The notes under the pieces were generated by a model. That model did not search any database, had not been told where the DNA came from, and worked only from the letters and a program-made list of their open reading frames with translations. The translations under genes were made by a program, and so were the position numbers. From Sphingomonadaceae bacterium (GTDB lineage: Bacteria; Pseudomonadota; Alphaproteobacteria; Sphingomonadales; Sphingomonadaceae), in contig JADZEQ010000005.1 of NCBI GenBank assembly GCA_020850455.1, positions 532,873 through 596,872 of the forward strand: a DNA stretch of 64,000 nucleotides. Reading direction: 5' to 3'. The first letter of the stretch is position 1, and every line of letters begins with the position of its first letter. Shown one piece after another: positions 8,487 through 16,565 of this stretch.

Positions 8487-9617
8487 GTGGCAGGGCCGCT
8501 AACCGGCATTAAAATTATCGAATTTGCCGGTATCGGCCCCGGCCCCTTTTGCGGCATGATGCTCGCCGACCATGGGGCAGAGGTTATCCGTATCGAGCGC
8601 CCGGGCGGGATGCGCCTGCCGCATGATCCACTGGCGCGCAATCGTCGTTCCATCTGCCTCGACATGAAAAATGCCGATGCCATCGCCATTGCGCGTGACC
8701 TGTGCCGCAGCGCCGACGCGATTATAGAGGGGTATCGCCCCGGCGTTATGGAGCGGCTGGGGCTGGGTCCCGACGTCCTGCTCGCCGACAATCCCGCGCT
8801 GGTTTATGGCCGGATGACCGGTTGGGGACAGCATGGCCCTTATGCGCCTTCTGCGGGACATGACATCAACTATATCGCGCTGTCGGGCGTGCTCCACACC
8901 ATCGGGCGCGCGGGCGAAAAGCCGGTACCGCCGGTCAATTATGTCGGCGATTTTGGCGGCGGCGGTATGATGCTCGCTTATGGGATGGTGAGCGCCATCC
9001 TCGCGGTGAAAATGGGCGGCAAGGGACAGGTTATCGATTGTGCGATGACCGATGGCTCGGCGCTCCTTTCCGCAATGACATGGGGGTTCCGCGCGCTCGG
9101 CGTCTGGCAGGATCAGGCAGGCGTGAACCGGCTGGATGGCGGTGCCCCTTATTATGACACCTATGTTTGCGCCGATGGCAAATATGTCTCCATCGGCTCG
9201 ATTGAGCCGCAATTTTACGCGCTGCTACGCCAGAAAACAGGGTTGGATGCCGACGCTGATTTTGATGCGCAGGATGATGCGGCGCGCTGGCCCTTGCTCA
9301 AGCAAAAATTGACCACGCTGTTCGCCAGCCAGCCGCGCGACCATTGGTGCGCGCTGATGGAGGGGAGCGATGTTTGCTTCGCCCCCGTCCTGTCCATGGC
9401 CGAAGCACCGCAGCATCCGCATAATGCGGCGCGGCAAACCTTTATCGAAGTGGATGGCGCGACCATGCCCGCGCCCGCGCCACGTTACAGCGGCACGCCC
9501 AACGCCCATCCCAAGGGAGCGGGGCCAAAGGGTGCCGAGGGCGATGCGATACTTGGTGAAATTGGTTATGATGCGGCACGAATCGCGGCGCTTCGAACCA
9601 ATGGTGCCATGCAATAA
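8487..9617 (+). CDS. CaiB/BaiF family CoA-transferase (alpha-methylacyl-CoA racemase-like)
   Basis: The protein has 376 residues, the single-domain length of family III CoA-transferases and alpha-methylacyl-CoA racemases. It starts MAGPLTGIKIIEFAGIGPGPFCGMML, continues HGAEVIRIERPGG, and carries NPALVYGRMTGWGQHGPY and GKGQVIDCAMTDGSALL. Racemase-type members interconvert 2-methylacyl-CoA stereoisomers before beta-oxidation; others transfer CoA between acids, and sequence alone does not decide. It is a single-gene unit with a GTG start. Its promoter holds the same operator as the merR/acyl-CoA dehydrogenase operon, supporting a role in branched-chain or fatty acyl-CoA breakdown. Confidence 0.88.
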   Translation: MAGPLTGIKIIEFAGIGPGPFCGMMLADHGAEVIRIERPGGMRLPHDPLARNRRSICLDMKNADAIAIARDLCRSADAIIEGYRPGVMERLGLGPDVLLADNPALVYGRMTGWGQHGPYAPSAGHDINYIALSGVLHTIGRAGEKPVPPVNYVGDFGGGGMMLAYGMVSAILAVKMGGKGQVIDCAMTDGSALLSAMTWGFRALGVWQDQAGVNRLDGGAPYYDTYVCADGKYVSIGSIEPQFYALLRQKTGLDADADFDAQDDAARWPLLKQKLTTLFASQPRDHWCALMEGSDVCFAPVLSMAEAPQHPHNAARQTFIEVDGATMPAPAPRYSGTPNAHPKGAGPKGAEGDAILGEIGYDAARIAALRTNGAMQ

Positions 9618-9620
9618 AGC

Positions 9621-9643
9621 TTTGCGCGCGCTCCCCCCGCGCG
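9621..9643 (+). terminator. GC-rich hairpin after the CaiB/BaiF gene
   Basis: A six-base stem CGCGCG (9625-9630) pairs with CGCGCG (9638-9643) across a seven-base C-rich loop, starting seven bases after the stop codon. No U-tract follows, so it is only a candidate terminator or an mRNA 3'-end stabiliser. Confidence 0.3.
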
Positions 9644-9717
9644 GTGAATGGATGGGTTTTGACCGGGCTCAGCCGCGATAACAGCGGACCGGCGCGGAAT
9701 GATTATAGGGGGTCGTT

Positions 9718-11859
9718 ATGCGCATCGCTGTCGTTTTGGGGGTTATCGCCGCGCCATTATTGGCGTTGGCTGGCTGTTCACTGTCGGGCGGCAGCAGCGC
9801 GGTCGTTGATGATAATCGGCTGTTGCAGGCGGCTAGCCACCCCGACGAATGGGTGACGCACGGTGGCACTTATGCCGAACAGCGCTTCAGCCAGCTTGAT
9901 CAGATTAATGCGCAGAATGTCGGCCAATTGGGCCTTGCATGGAGCGCCGAGTTTGACACCAATCGTGGGCAGGAAGCGACGCCGATCGTTGTCGATGGCG
10001 TGCTCTATACAACAACCGCGTGGAGCAAGGTTTACGCATTTGATGCGGCAACTGGGCGGCAATTATGGCGCTTTGACCCTGAGGTGCCGGGCGGGCGCGG
10101 CTTTTCCGCCTGTTGCGATGTCGTCAACCGCGGGGTGGCGGTTTATGGCGGCAAGGTGTTTGTCGGCACGCTCGACGGACGGCTGATCGCCATTGATGCC
10201 AAAACGGGCCAGCAGGTCTGGTCGACGGTGACGGTTGATCAATCCAAACCCTATACGATCACCGGTGCGCCGCGCATCGTCAAAGGCCGCGTCCTCATTG
10301 GCAATGGCGGGGCGGAATATGGCGTGCGCGGCTATGTTTCGGCCTATGATGCCAATAATGGTTCCTTGGTCTGGCGCTTTTACACCGTCCCGCCGGGGCC
10401 GAACCAGCCTGCCGACAATGCGGTCTCCGACCCCGAAATTGCGCGGATGCGCGCGACTTGGGCGGGGGACTGGAGCCGCTTTGGCGGCGGTGGCACGGTG
10501 TGGGATGCCATCGTCTATGATCCGGATTTCAACCAGATTCTGATCGGCGTTGGCAATGGCAGCCCGTGGAACCAGCGTATCCGTTCAGAGGGGCGGGGCG
10601 ACAACCTCTTCCTCTCCTCGGTCGTCGCGCTCGATGCGGATACCGGCCGCTACCGCTGGCATTATCAGGGGACGCCCGGTGAGACGTGGGATTTCACGCA
10701 AACCCAACCGATCATCCTCGCCGATCTGAATATAGAGAGGCAGCCGCGCAAGGTGATGATGCAGGCGCCCAAAAATGGCTTTTTCTATGTCATCGACCGC
10801 AGCAATGGGCATTTGATTTCGGCGCGTAATTTCGTGCCGCAAACATGGACAACCGGCGTCGATATGGCGACTGGCCGTCCCATCGAGACCCCCAATGCGC
10901 GGTACACCGACGGCAGTTTCCTCGCCATGCCGAGCGCGCTTGGCGCGCATAATTGGCACCCGATGGCATTCAGCCCCGACACGGGCCTTGTTTATCTCCC
11001 TGCTCAGGAAGTGCCCTTTGCCTATAGCAATGATGCCGCCTTTGCCGGTCGCGAAGGGGGCTGGAATGTGGGGATTGATTTCCTCTCCAACGCTGTGCCC
11101 GATGATCCGTCGACGCTTCGCGCGGTGCGCGCGATGCTCAAGGGGCAGTTGATTGCTTGGGACCCCATCCGCCAACGCGAAGTTTGGCGCGTGCAATATG
11201 ATGGGCCATGGAATGGCGGGGTGCTGGCAACACATGGCGGTCTGGTGTTCCAGGGCAATGCACATGGCGGCTTTCAGGCCTTTGACGCGCGCACCGGCGC
11301 CAAACTATGGTCGTTCGATGCGGGTACCGGCATTATCGCGCCGCCGATCAGTTATCGCATAGGCGACACGCAATATATTGCGGTAATGGCGGGCTATGGC
11401 GGGGCATTCCCATTGTCGTCGGGCTTGGTGGATAACCCACGCCCAATGCCCAATGGTCGGCTGTTGGTGTTCAAACTGGGCGGCAATACGCCCTATCGTG
11501 TCGAGCAGATTGAAAACCCGCCCGCCGTGCGCGTGACGAGCAGCTTTACCGCAGCGCAGGTTGAACGCGGACGGCAATTGTTCGAAACAAATTGCGGCGT
11601 GTGCCACGGGGCAGGGGCGATGTCGTCGGGTGTGCTGCCCGACTTGCGTCGCCGCCCCAGCATCAATGATGCCGCAACGTTCAAATCAATCGTCATCGAT
11701 GGCGCGTTGCAGGACAATGGCATGATCAGCTTTGCCCGTTACTTCTCCGCACAGGATGCAGAGGCGATCCGCGGTTACATCGCATCGCGCGCGGCATCGC
11801 TGGCACGGCAGGAAGGGGCAGGTGGCGGGGCTGCGGCCGCACCACCGGCACGGCGCTGA
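9718..11859 (+). CDS. PQQ-dependent quinohemoprotein alcohol dehydrogenase, predicted lipoprotein
   Basis: The 713-residue protein joins an eight-bladed PQQ propeller to a C-terminal cytochrome c domain. Seen: adjacent cysteines C132-C133 (FSACCDVVNRGVAVYGG) that form the family's vicinal disulfide near PQQ, GDNLFLSSVVALDADTG, TWDFTQTQPIILAD, repeated DAxTGxxLW blade motifs, and the heme site C626-G-V-C629-H630. Such type II enzymes oxidise primary alcohols in the periplasm and pass electrons through heme c. The N-terminus (MRIAVVLGVIAAPLLALAGC) ends in a lipobox with C20, so membrane anchoring is predicted. The ATG has an AGGGGG ribosome-binding site. No PQQ synthesis genes are nearby. Confidence 0.9.
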   Translation: MRIAVVLGVIAAPLLALAGCSLSGGSSAVVDDNRLLQAASHPDEWVTHGGTYAEQRFSQLDQINAQNVGQLGLAWSAEFDTNRGQEATPIVVDGVLYTTTAWSKVYAFDAATGRQLWRFDPEVPGGRGFSACCDVVNRGVAVYGGKVFVGTLDGRLIAIDAKTGQQVWSTVTVDQSKPYTITGAPRIVKGRVLIGNGGAEYGVRGYVSAYDANNGSLVWRFYTVPPGPNQPADNAVSDPEIARMRATWAGDWSRFGGGGTVWDAIVYDPDFNQILIGVGNGSPWNQRIRSEGRGDNLFLSSVVALDADTGRYRWHYQGTPGETWDFTQTQPIILADLNIERQPRKVMMQAPKNGFFYVIDRSNGHLISARNFVPQTWTTGVDMATGRPIETPNARYTDGSFLAMPSALGAHNWHPMAFSPDTGLVYLPAQEVPFAYSNDAAFAGREGGWNVGIDFLSNAVPDDPSTLRAVRAMLKGQLIAWDPIRQREVWRVQYDGPWNGGVLATHGGLVFQGNAHGGFQAFDARTGAKLWSFDAGTGIIAPPISYRIGDTQYIAVMAGYGGAFPLSSGLVDNPRPMPNGRLLVFKLGGNTPYRVEQIENPPAVRVTSSFTAAQVERGRQLFETNCGVCHGAGAMSSGVLPDLRRRPSINDAATFKSIVIDGALQDNGMISFARYFSAQDAEAIRGYIASRAASLARQEGAGGGAAAAPPARR

Positions 11860-11891
11860 TTTGTTTATTATCCCGTGCCCATTGACCATGG

Positions 11892-11918
11892 CGGCGCATC
11901 CCCCTAGGGGGAGCGCCG
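11892..11918 (+). terminator. Strong hairpin between the dehydrogenase gene and tRNA-Lys
   Basis: CGGCGC (11892-11897) pairs with GCGCCG (11913-11918), and inside it CCCCC (11900-11904) pairs with GGGGG (11907-11911) across a TA loop. Only an AT/A bulge breaks the 11-bp stem. There is no U-tract. It could end transcription of the dehydrogenase gene or mark the 5' processing boundary of the tRNA transcript, whose first base is five bases downstream. Confidence 0.4.
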
Positions 11919-11922
11919 GTCG

Positions 11923-11998
11923 GGGCCCTTAGCTCAGTCGGTAGAGCAACTGACTTTTAATCAGTAGGTCGCTGGTTCGAATCCAGCAGGGCTCACCA
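11923..11998 (+). tRNA. tRNA-Lys (anticodon TTT)
   Basis: A 76-base cloverleaf. The acceptor stem GGGCCCT pairs with AGGGCTC (one G-T wobble). The D-arm contains AGCTCAGTCGGTAGAGC. The anticodon stem-loop ACTGACTTTTAATCAGT has TTT in the loop. The T-arm is GCTGG-TTCGAAT-CCAGC, followed by discriminator A and a genomically encoded CCA. It reads lysine codons AAA/AAG. The 3' 25 bases recur in the repeat array immediately downstream. Confidence 0.97.
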
Positions 11999-12257
11999 CC
12001 CCCAAACCAGCCCGCGAACCAGCGATGTACATGTTGCGGCGCGTTTCCCGCGCCTGCGGGGTTCGAATCCAGCAGGGTCACCACCCCCAAACCAGTTCGC
12101 GAACCAGCGATGTTCCTGTTGCGGCGCGTCTCCCGCGCCTGTGGGGTTCGAATCCAGCAGGGCTGACCACCCCCAAACCAGCTCGCGAACCAGCGATGTT
12201 CCTGTTGCGGCGCGTTTCCCGCGCCTGTGGGGTTCGAATCCGTCAGGGCTCACCACC
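11999..12257 (+). repeat. Tandem ~86-bp repeats containing copies of the tRNA-Lys 3' end
   Basis: The T-loop/acceptor/CCA segment of tRNA-Lys recurs with its TTCGAAT at 12062, 12147 and 12233, against 11976 in the tRNA itself, giving periods of 86, 85 and 86 bases. Between copies lies a unit of about 61 bases that starts CCCCCAAACCAG, contains CGCGAACCAGCGATG, and includes a hairpin GGCGCG-loop-CGCGCC. The second and third units differ at about two positions and the first at about four, indicating recent duplication. The array is contiguous, with no spacers. The last copy has GT in place of AG inside CCAGCAGGG and runs into the 3' end of folK. It is likely cotranscribed with the tRNA. Confidence 0.9.
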
Positions 12258-12734
12258 GCGCCTTTTCCCCAAACGCCAACCAATCTGCCGCGGGGTGGCG
12301 GGTGCGATGCCCGCGCGCCATTCGGGCGCCAACTGGGCCACGAGCGGCGCTACAAAGTCACGCTCGTGCCAGCGCGGATGCGGGATGTTGAGCGTTGGGG
12401 ATTGCCAGCGCCCGCCGCTCCACAAGATGATGTCAATGTCGATGACGCGCGGCCCCCAGCGCCGCGCGCGCCGCCGACCAAAGCCCCGCTCCACCCGCTG
12501 CAAAATGGCGAGCATCTGTTGGGGGGGGAGCATGGCTTGGACAAGCAGCACCATATTGGCGTAGCGCCGCTGCGTCGGGCCAATGGCTACGCTGTCGATG
12601 GTGCGGCTGGTGCGCAATATATGGATGCCCGCTTCCGCCAGCGCGACCGCCGCCGCCGCCAACACCGCGTGCGGCGCGCCAAATCGGCCGTGCCGCCGGT
12701 TGCTGCCGAGCGCGAGGATATATTGGTGCGTCAC
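12243..12734 (-). CDS. folK: 2-amino-4-hydroxy-6-hydroxymethyldihydropteridine pyrophosphokinase
   Basis: The 163-residue protein has the HPPK pattern: ALGSNRRHGRFGAP near the N-terminus, RYANMVLLVQ, and RWGPRVIDIDIILW, which holds the conserved aspartates that bind magnesium and ATP. The enzyme pyrophosphorylates hydroxymethyldihydropterin in folate synthesis. It lies 10 bases downstream of rppH on the same strand. Its last four codons (GGEP) and its stop lie within the final tRNA-tail repeat copy; the two-base difference of that copy from the others creates the TGA. Confidence 0.92.
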   Translation of the reverse strand: MTHQYILALGSNRRHGRFGAPHAVLAAAAVALAEAGIHILRTSRTIDSVAIGPTQRRYANMVLLVQAMLPPQQMLAILQRVERGFGRRRARRWGPRVIDIDIILWSGGRWQSPTLNIPHPRWHERDFVAPLVAQLAPEWRAGIAPATPRQIGWRLGKRRGGEP

Positions 12735-12744
12735 CTGAGCGCCG

Positions 12745-13224
12745 CTAAATCAGCGGCGCGAATTCGGCAACCAGATCGGCATAAAGCTGGCGTTTGAACG
12801 GGACGATGAGGTTGGGGAGCGCGGCGGGTTCGACCCATTGCCATGCGTTGAATTCCGCATGACAGGCGTTGATGTCCACATCGGCATCTTCGCCCAAAAA
12901 GCGCAGCAAAAACCATATTTGTTCCTGCCCGCGATAGGCACCGCCCCAAATGCTGGCCTGCAAATCGACGGGCAAATCATATCGGTGGGGGGATTTGCCC
13001 CGCGCCACCAATGCCGCCTTTTCGCGCGTGACCCCGGTTTCTTCCCATAATTCGCGCCACAGCGCATCCTCCGCCACTTCGCCCGGGTCGATGCCGCCCT
13101 GTGGCATCTGCCAAGCGTCGGCGCGCGAATCGATGCGCTGGCCAACAAAAATATGGCCGGCCGCATTGGCGAGCATGATGCCCACCCCCTGACGATAGGG
13201 CAGAGCGTGCATCGCCGCGTTCAA
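12745..13224 (-). CDS. rppH: RNA pyrophosphohydrolase RppH (Nudix hydrolase)
   Basis: The 159-residue protein carries a complete Nudix box, G43-x5-E49-x7-R57-E58-L-x-E61-E62-x-G64-V65, within an RppH-like frame: YRQGVGIMLANAAGHIFVGQR at the start and DAWQMPQGGIDPGE. RppH converts 5'-triphosphate (or diphosphate) RNA ends to monophosphates, starting RNase E-dependent decay. The length and context fit RppH rather than a small-molecule Nudix enzyme. The start overlaps the upstream esterase stop by four bases. Confidence 0.9.
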   Translation of the reverse strand: MNAAMHALPYRQGVGIMLANAAGHIFVGQRIDSRADAWQMPQGGIDPGEVAEDALWRELWEETGVTREKAALVARGKSPHRYDLPVDLQASIWGGAYRGQEQIWFLLRFLGEDADVDINACHAEFNAWQWVEPAALPNLIVPFKRQLYADLVAEFAPLI

Positions 13225-14183
13225 TGCCCCGCCATTTGCTTGTGGACGAGGCTGCGGAACGCATAAAGCAAGCGATCCACATCCTCGACAGCGGAGGGGA
13301 GGGCCTTGCGCAGGCAGATGAAGCCGTGGATCGTCCCCGTCATTTCCAAAAACACATGGTCAACGCCGGCGCGCGACAAAAGCTCGGCATAAAGTCGCCC
13401 TTGGTCCCGAATGGGGTCGAGGCTGGCGGTAACGACAACCGCAGGGGGCATATTCGCCTGATCGACCAGTGCCGGGCTGGCGCGCGGGTGCGTGACGTCG
13501 GCGGCATATTGTTCGCCAAACCAGTCCATCGAATCCTTGGTGAGGAAATAGCCGTCGGCAAATTCATCCATCGACGCGAAATGGCGGGCAAGGTCGGTGG
13601 CAGGATAGATGGGCAGTTGCGCAATCACCGGCACATCGGCGGGGTTGTCGCGCAGCGCAATCGCCGTGACAATCGTCAAATTGCCGCCCGCGCTGTCACC
13701 GCCCAAGGTCAAGCTGTTGATTTGGCGGCCCAATTCTGGCGGGTTGCTCGCCACCCAGCGCGCCACCGCTTCACAATCGTCGGGGGCGGCGGGCCAGACA
13801 TGTTCCGGTCCCATGCGATAATCGACCGAGATAATCGGCATGTCGAGCACTTCGGCGGCATGGCTGCAAAATGGCTCATGCGTATCGATATTGCCGATCA
13901 CCCAGCCGCCGCCATGAAAAAAGACCAATGCCGGTCCCGCTTCGCGTTCGGCGCGCTTGTCATAGAGGCGGACGGGGATGGAGCCAGCAGGGCCGGGGCA
14001 GTTAAGATCCTTGACCGTCGCGAGCGGGGTCACCTCCGCATCGGCGAGTTCGCGCATCCCCTGCATCATTCCGCGCGCTTCGACGGCGGACAATTGGCTC
14101 ATTTTTGGGCCCTCTTGCGCATTGAGGTAAGCCAAAAATCCAGCAACATCGTCACGAACATACGGCGTATCGGCCATTATCAT
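13221..14183 (-). CDS. Alpha/beta hydrolase, hormone-sensitive-lipase (HSL) family esterase
   Basis: The 320-residue protein has the oxyanion-hole motif H90-GGG93 and nucleophile elbow G162-D-S164-A-G166. A likely catalytic aspartate lies in TASLDPIRDQ and the histidine in GTIHGF near the C-terminus. HSL-family enzymes hydrolyse short acyl esters in the cytoplasm; the natural substrate is unknown. There is no signal peptide. It heads a run esterase-rppH-folk with 4-base overlap to rppH, which looks like genomic packing rather than shared function. It is divergent from korA, with a 121-base gap holding both promoters. Confidence 0.85.
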   Translation of the reverse strand: MIMADTPYVRDDVAGFLAYLNAQEGPKMSQLSAVEARGMMQGMRELADAEVTPLATVKDLNCPGPAGSIPVRLYDKRAEREAGPALVFFHGGGWVIGNIDTHEPFCSHAAEVLDMPIISVDYRMGPEHVWPAAPDDCEAVARWVASNPPELGRQINSLTLGGDSAGGNLTIVTAIALRDNPADVPVIAQLPIYPATDLARHFASMDEFADGYFLTKDSMDWFGEQYAADVTHPRASPALVDQANMPPAVVVTASLDPIRDQGRLYAELLSRAGVDHVFLEMTGTIHGFICLRKALPSAVEDVDRLLYAFRSLVHKQMAGH

Positions 14184-14304
14184 CCCTCCACCGGCGAATC
14201 ACCGCCATCAAGCATCAATTTTGTCGTTGCAGAACAAAATCTATTTGTCCCTTTGGCGCAAGCGCGCTTAGGGAGGAAAAATCAAGCAGAACAGGGTCAG
14301 GCAT

Positions 14305-16191
14305 ATGGCGTCCGCCGCAGAACAGGATTTGGCAAGCAGTAAAGTGACCGGGGCAGCATCACCGTCAGAGGCGGTGGTGGTGCGCTTTGCCGGTGACAGT
14401 GGCGACGGGATGCAGCTTACCGGCGGGCAATTCACCCTATCCACCGCGCTGACCGGCAATGATCTGGCGACCTTCCCTGATTTTCCTGCCGAAATTCGTG
14501 CGCCGCAGGGCACTTTGTTCGGCGTTTCGGCCTTTCAGATCAATTTCGGGTCGGATGAGATTACGACGGCGGGGGATGCCCCCGACATTTTGGTGGCGAT
14601 GAACCCTGCGGCGCTCAAATCCAATGTTGAAAATTTGCGCATCGGCGGGCTGATCATCGCGGACACCGGCGAATTTAATGACCGCAACCTCGCCAAAGCC
14701 AAATATGATCGCAACCCGCTGGAGGATGACAGCCTGTCGCGCTGGCAGTTGGTGCCGATCAACATATCCCAATTGACGATGGAGGCGGTGAAGCCCTTTG
14801 GCCTCGGCAATAAGGAGGCGCTGCGCTGCAAAAACATGTGGACGCTGGGCTTGGCGCTCTGGATGTTCGACCGTGACCGGCAGCCGCTGATTGACTGGCT
14901 CAAGGCAAAATTTGCCAAGGCACCGACGCTGGCCGATGCCAATATCGCCGCACTCAATGCCGGCCATGCCTATGGCGAAACGGTGGAATTGGCAGCGCCG
15001 CTCAAACAACATGCGCTCGCCCCGGCGGAGGTGGCACCCGGCCTCTACCGCACGGTAACAGGGGCGGAGGCAATTGCTTATGGGCTGGTCGCCGGTGCGC
15101 AATTTGCGGATTTGCCCATGTTTTTTGGCGGCTATCCAATTACGCCGGCCAGCGCAATTTTGCATTATCTCTCCCCCCTCAAGGAATTTGGCGTCACCAC
15201 TTTTCAGGCGGAGGATGAAATTGCTGCCGTCGCGTCGGCGATTGGTGCATCCTATGCGGGGCAATTGGGCGTAACATCCTCATCGGGGCCGGGGATCGCC
15301 CTTAAGACGGAGGCGATTGGGCTGGCGATTATGACCGAACTGCCGCTGGTCATTGTCAATTCGCAACGCGGCGGCCCTTCGACGGGTCTGCCGACCAAGA
15401 CCGAGCAATCCGACCTGTATCAGGCGGTCTATGGCCGTAATGGCGATGCGCCGCTCCCCGTCATCGCCGCGCGCGCGCCGGGTGATGCCTTTGAATGCGC
15501 GATAGAGGCGTGCCGCATTGCCACCCAATATATGACCCCGGTGATGCTGCTGACCGACGGTTATATCGCCAACGCCGCTGAACCATGGAAGATTCCCGAC
15601 CTGTCTAGCTTTGACCGATTCCCTGTCCAATTTATGGAAAAAGCACCGGAAAGTGGCTTCATGGCCTATGCGCGCGACAATAAATTGGCGCGGCCTTGGG
15701 TAAAGCCGGGCACCAAGGGGTTGATGCACCGCATTGGTGGCATCGAAAAGCAACAGGGCACCGGCAATATTGATTATAACCCCGCCAATCATCAGGCGAT
15801 GACCGATATTCGCCGCGACAAGGTGGCGGGGATAAAGGTGCCCGACCAGATTGTCGATCAGGGCGAAGCGGGTGATGCGCTGGTTATCGTTGGCTGGGGC
15901 TCAACTTATGGCCCGATCAAGCAAGCGGTGAAACGCGCGCGCGCGGCTGGAGAGAAAGTGGCGCACGTGCATTTGCGCCATATCTGGCCGATGCCCGCCA
16001 ATTTGGGCGATTTGCTGCGCAGTTTTGGTGCCATATTGGTGCCAGAGATGAACACAGGCCAGCTCAAAACCGTGTTGCGCGACCAATTTCTGGTCGATGC
16101 CCGGCCGCTCAACAAAGTGTCGGGGCAACCCTTTACCATCGCGGAAATCGCGGCGGCGATTGATGCCGCGTTGTCGGGTCAAAAGGGATGA
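14305..16191 (+). CDS. korA: 2-oxoacid:ferredoxin oxidoreductase, fused gamma-alpha subunit (KorA)
   Basis: This 628-residue subunit fuses the gamma domain (about residues 25-210; RFAGDSGDGMQLTGGQF, AEIRAPQGTLFGVSAFQI) to the alpha domain (GGYPITPASAILHYLS near 276). With KorB it catalyses CoA-dependent oxidative decarboxylation of a 2-oxoacid, most likely 2-oxoglutarate to succinyl-CoA, with ferredoxin as acceptor. The fused arrangement is the form found in aerobic bacteria such as mycobacteria. The stop overlaps the ATG of the small membrane protein that separates it from korB. Substrate choice is from family knowledge, not from residues seen. Confidence 0.92.
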   Translation: MASAAEQDLASSKVTGAASPSEAVVVRFAGDSGDGMQLTGGQFTLSTALTGNDLATFPDFPAEIRAPQGTLFGVSAFQINFGSDEITTAGDAPDILVAMNPAALKSNVENLRIGGLIIADTGEFNDRNLAKAKYDRNPLEDDSLSRWQLVPINISQLTMEAVKPFGLGNKEALRCKNMWTLGLALWMFDRDRQPLIDWLKAKFAKAPTLADANIAALNAGHAYGETVELAAPLKQHALAPAEVAPGLYRTVTGAEAIAYGLVAGAQFADLPMFFGGYPITPASAILHYLSPLKEFGVTTFQAEDEIAAVASAIGASYAGQLGVTSSSGPGIALKTEAIGLAIMTELPLVIVNSQRGGPSTGLPTKTEQSDLYQAVYGRNGDAPLPVIAARAPGDAFECAIEACRIATQYMTPVMLLTDGYIANAAEPWKIPDLSSFDRFPVQFMEKAPESGFMAYARDNKLARPWVKPGTKGLMHRIGGIEKQQGTGNIDYNPANHQAMTDIRRDKVAGIKVPDQIVDQGEAGDALVIVGWGSTYGPIKQAVKRARAAGEKVAHVHLRHIWPMPANLGDLLRSFGAILVPEMNTGQLKTVLRDQFLVDARPLNKVSGQPFTIAEIAAAIDAALSGQKG

Positions 16192-16544
16192 AGCAAGGCA
16201 GCGCCCCCATCTGGACGGTCGGTGTTTTGGCTGGACTGGCGCTCGCGGGCTGGTTTCTCGGCCCGAATATGCTGCTGTTGGGGGTTGTTGCTGGCGTGCT
16301 GCTGGCGACAAAAATCATGCCGAATCTGGCCGATGCGCCCGCACCCGTTGCGCTTGGCATTGCGGTCGGCGTGGCGCTGTTTGCCGCGTTGCTCGTCTGG
16401 ATGACGCGGTCCGAACTTAGCTACATAGATTTGGGCAGCGTGGCGCGGCAAGTCTATGGTGTTACTTATGCCACGGCGGGCCTGTTCGGCGGCATTGCCA
16501 TGCGCGCTTTGTGGTGTGCGCTCCAATCCATTACCAAAGCTTAG
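16188..16544 (+). CDS. Small membrane protein of unknown function between korA and korB
   Basis: I do not recognise a family. The 118-residue protein has three or four hydrophobic helices (about 9-27, 28-41, 52-72 and 88-108) with short loops, including MTRSELSYIDLGSVARQVYG. No catalytic or metal motif is visible. The ATG overlaps the korA stop (ATGA) and korB begins 21 bases after its stop, so it is transcribed inside the korAB unit. It could anchor the oxidoreductase or be an unrelated passenger. Confidence 0.7.
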   Translation: MKQGSAPIWTVGVLAGLALAGWFLGPNMLLLGVVAGVLLATKIMPNLADAPAPVALGIAVGVALFAALLVWMTRSELSYIDLGSVARQVYGVTYATAGLFGGIAMRALWCALQSITKA

Positions 16545-16565
16545 GCCATAGGGCAGGGAAGCAAA

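Noticed and set aside
11974..12257. CRISPR array
   Set aside because: Repeats are contiguous, about 86 bases long, with no unique spacers and no cas genes; they derive from the tRNA 3' end.
11923..12257. Attachment sites of an integrated island
   Set aside because: Direct repeats of a tRNA end are typical att sites, but copies are only 86 bases apart and no integrase or cargo lies nearby. Kept only as a possible origin of the repeats.
11993..12283. 96-residue open frame on the minus strand across the tRNA-tail repeats
   Set aside because: It is the antisense of the repeat array: GFEP-type strings are what the T-arm encodes in reverse. It overlaps folK in another frame and has no protein-like conservation.
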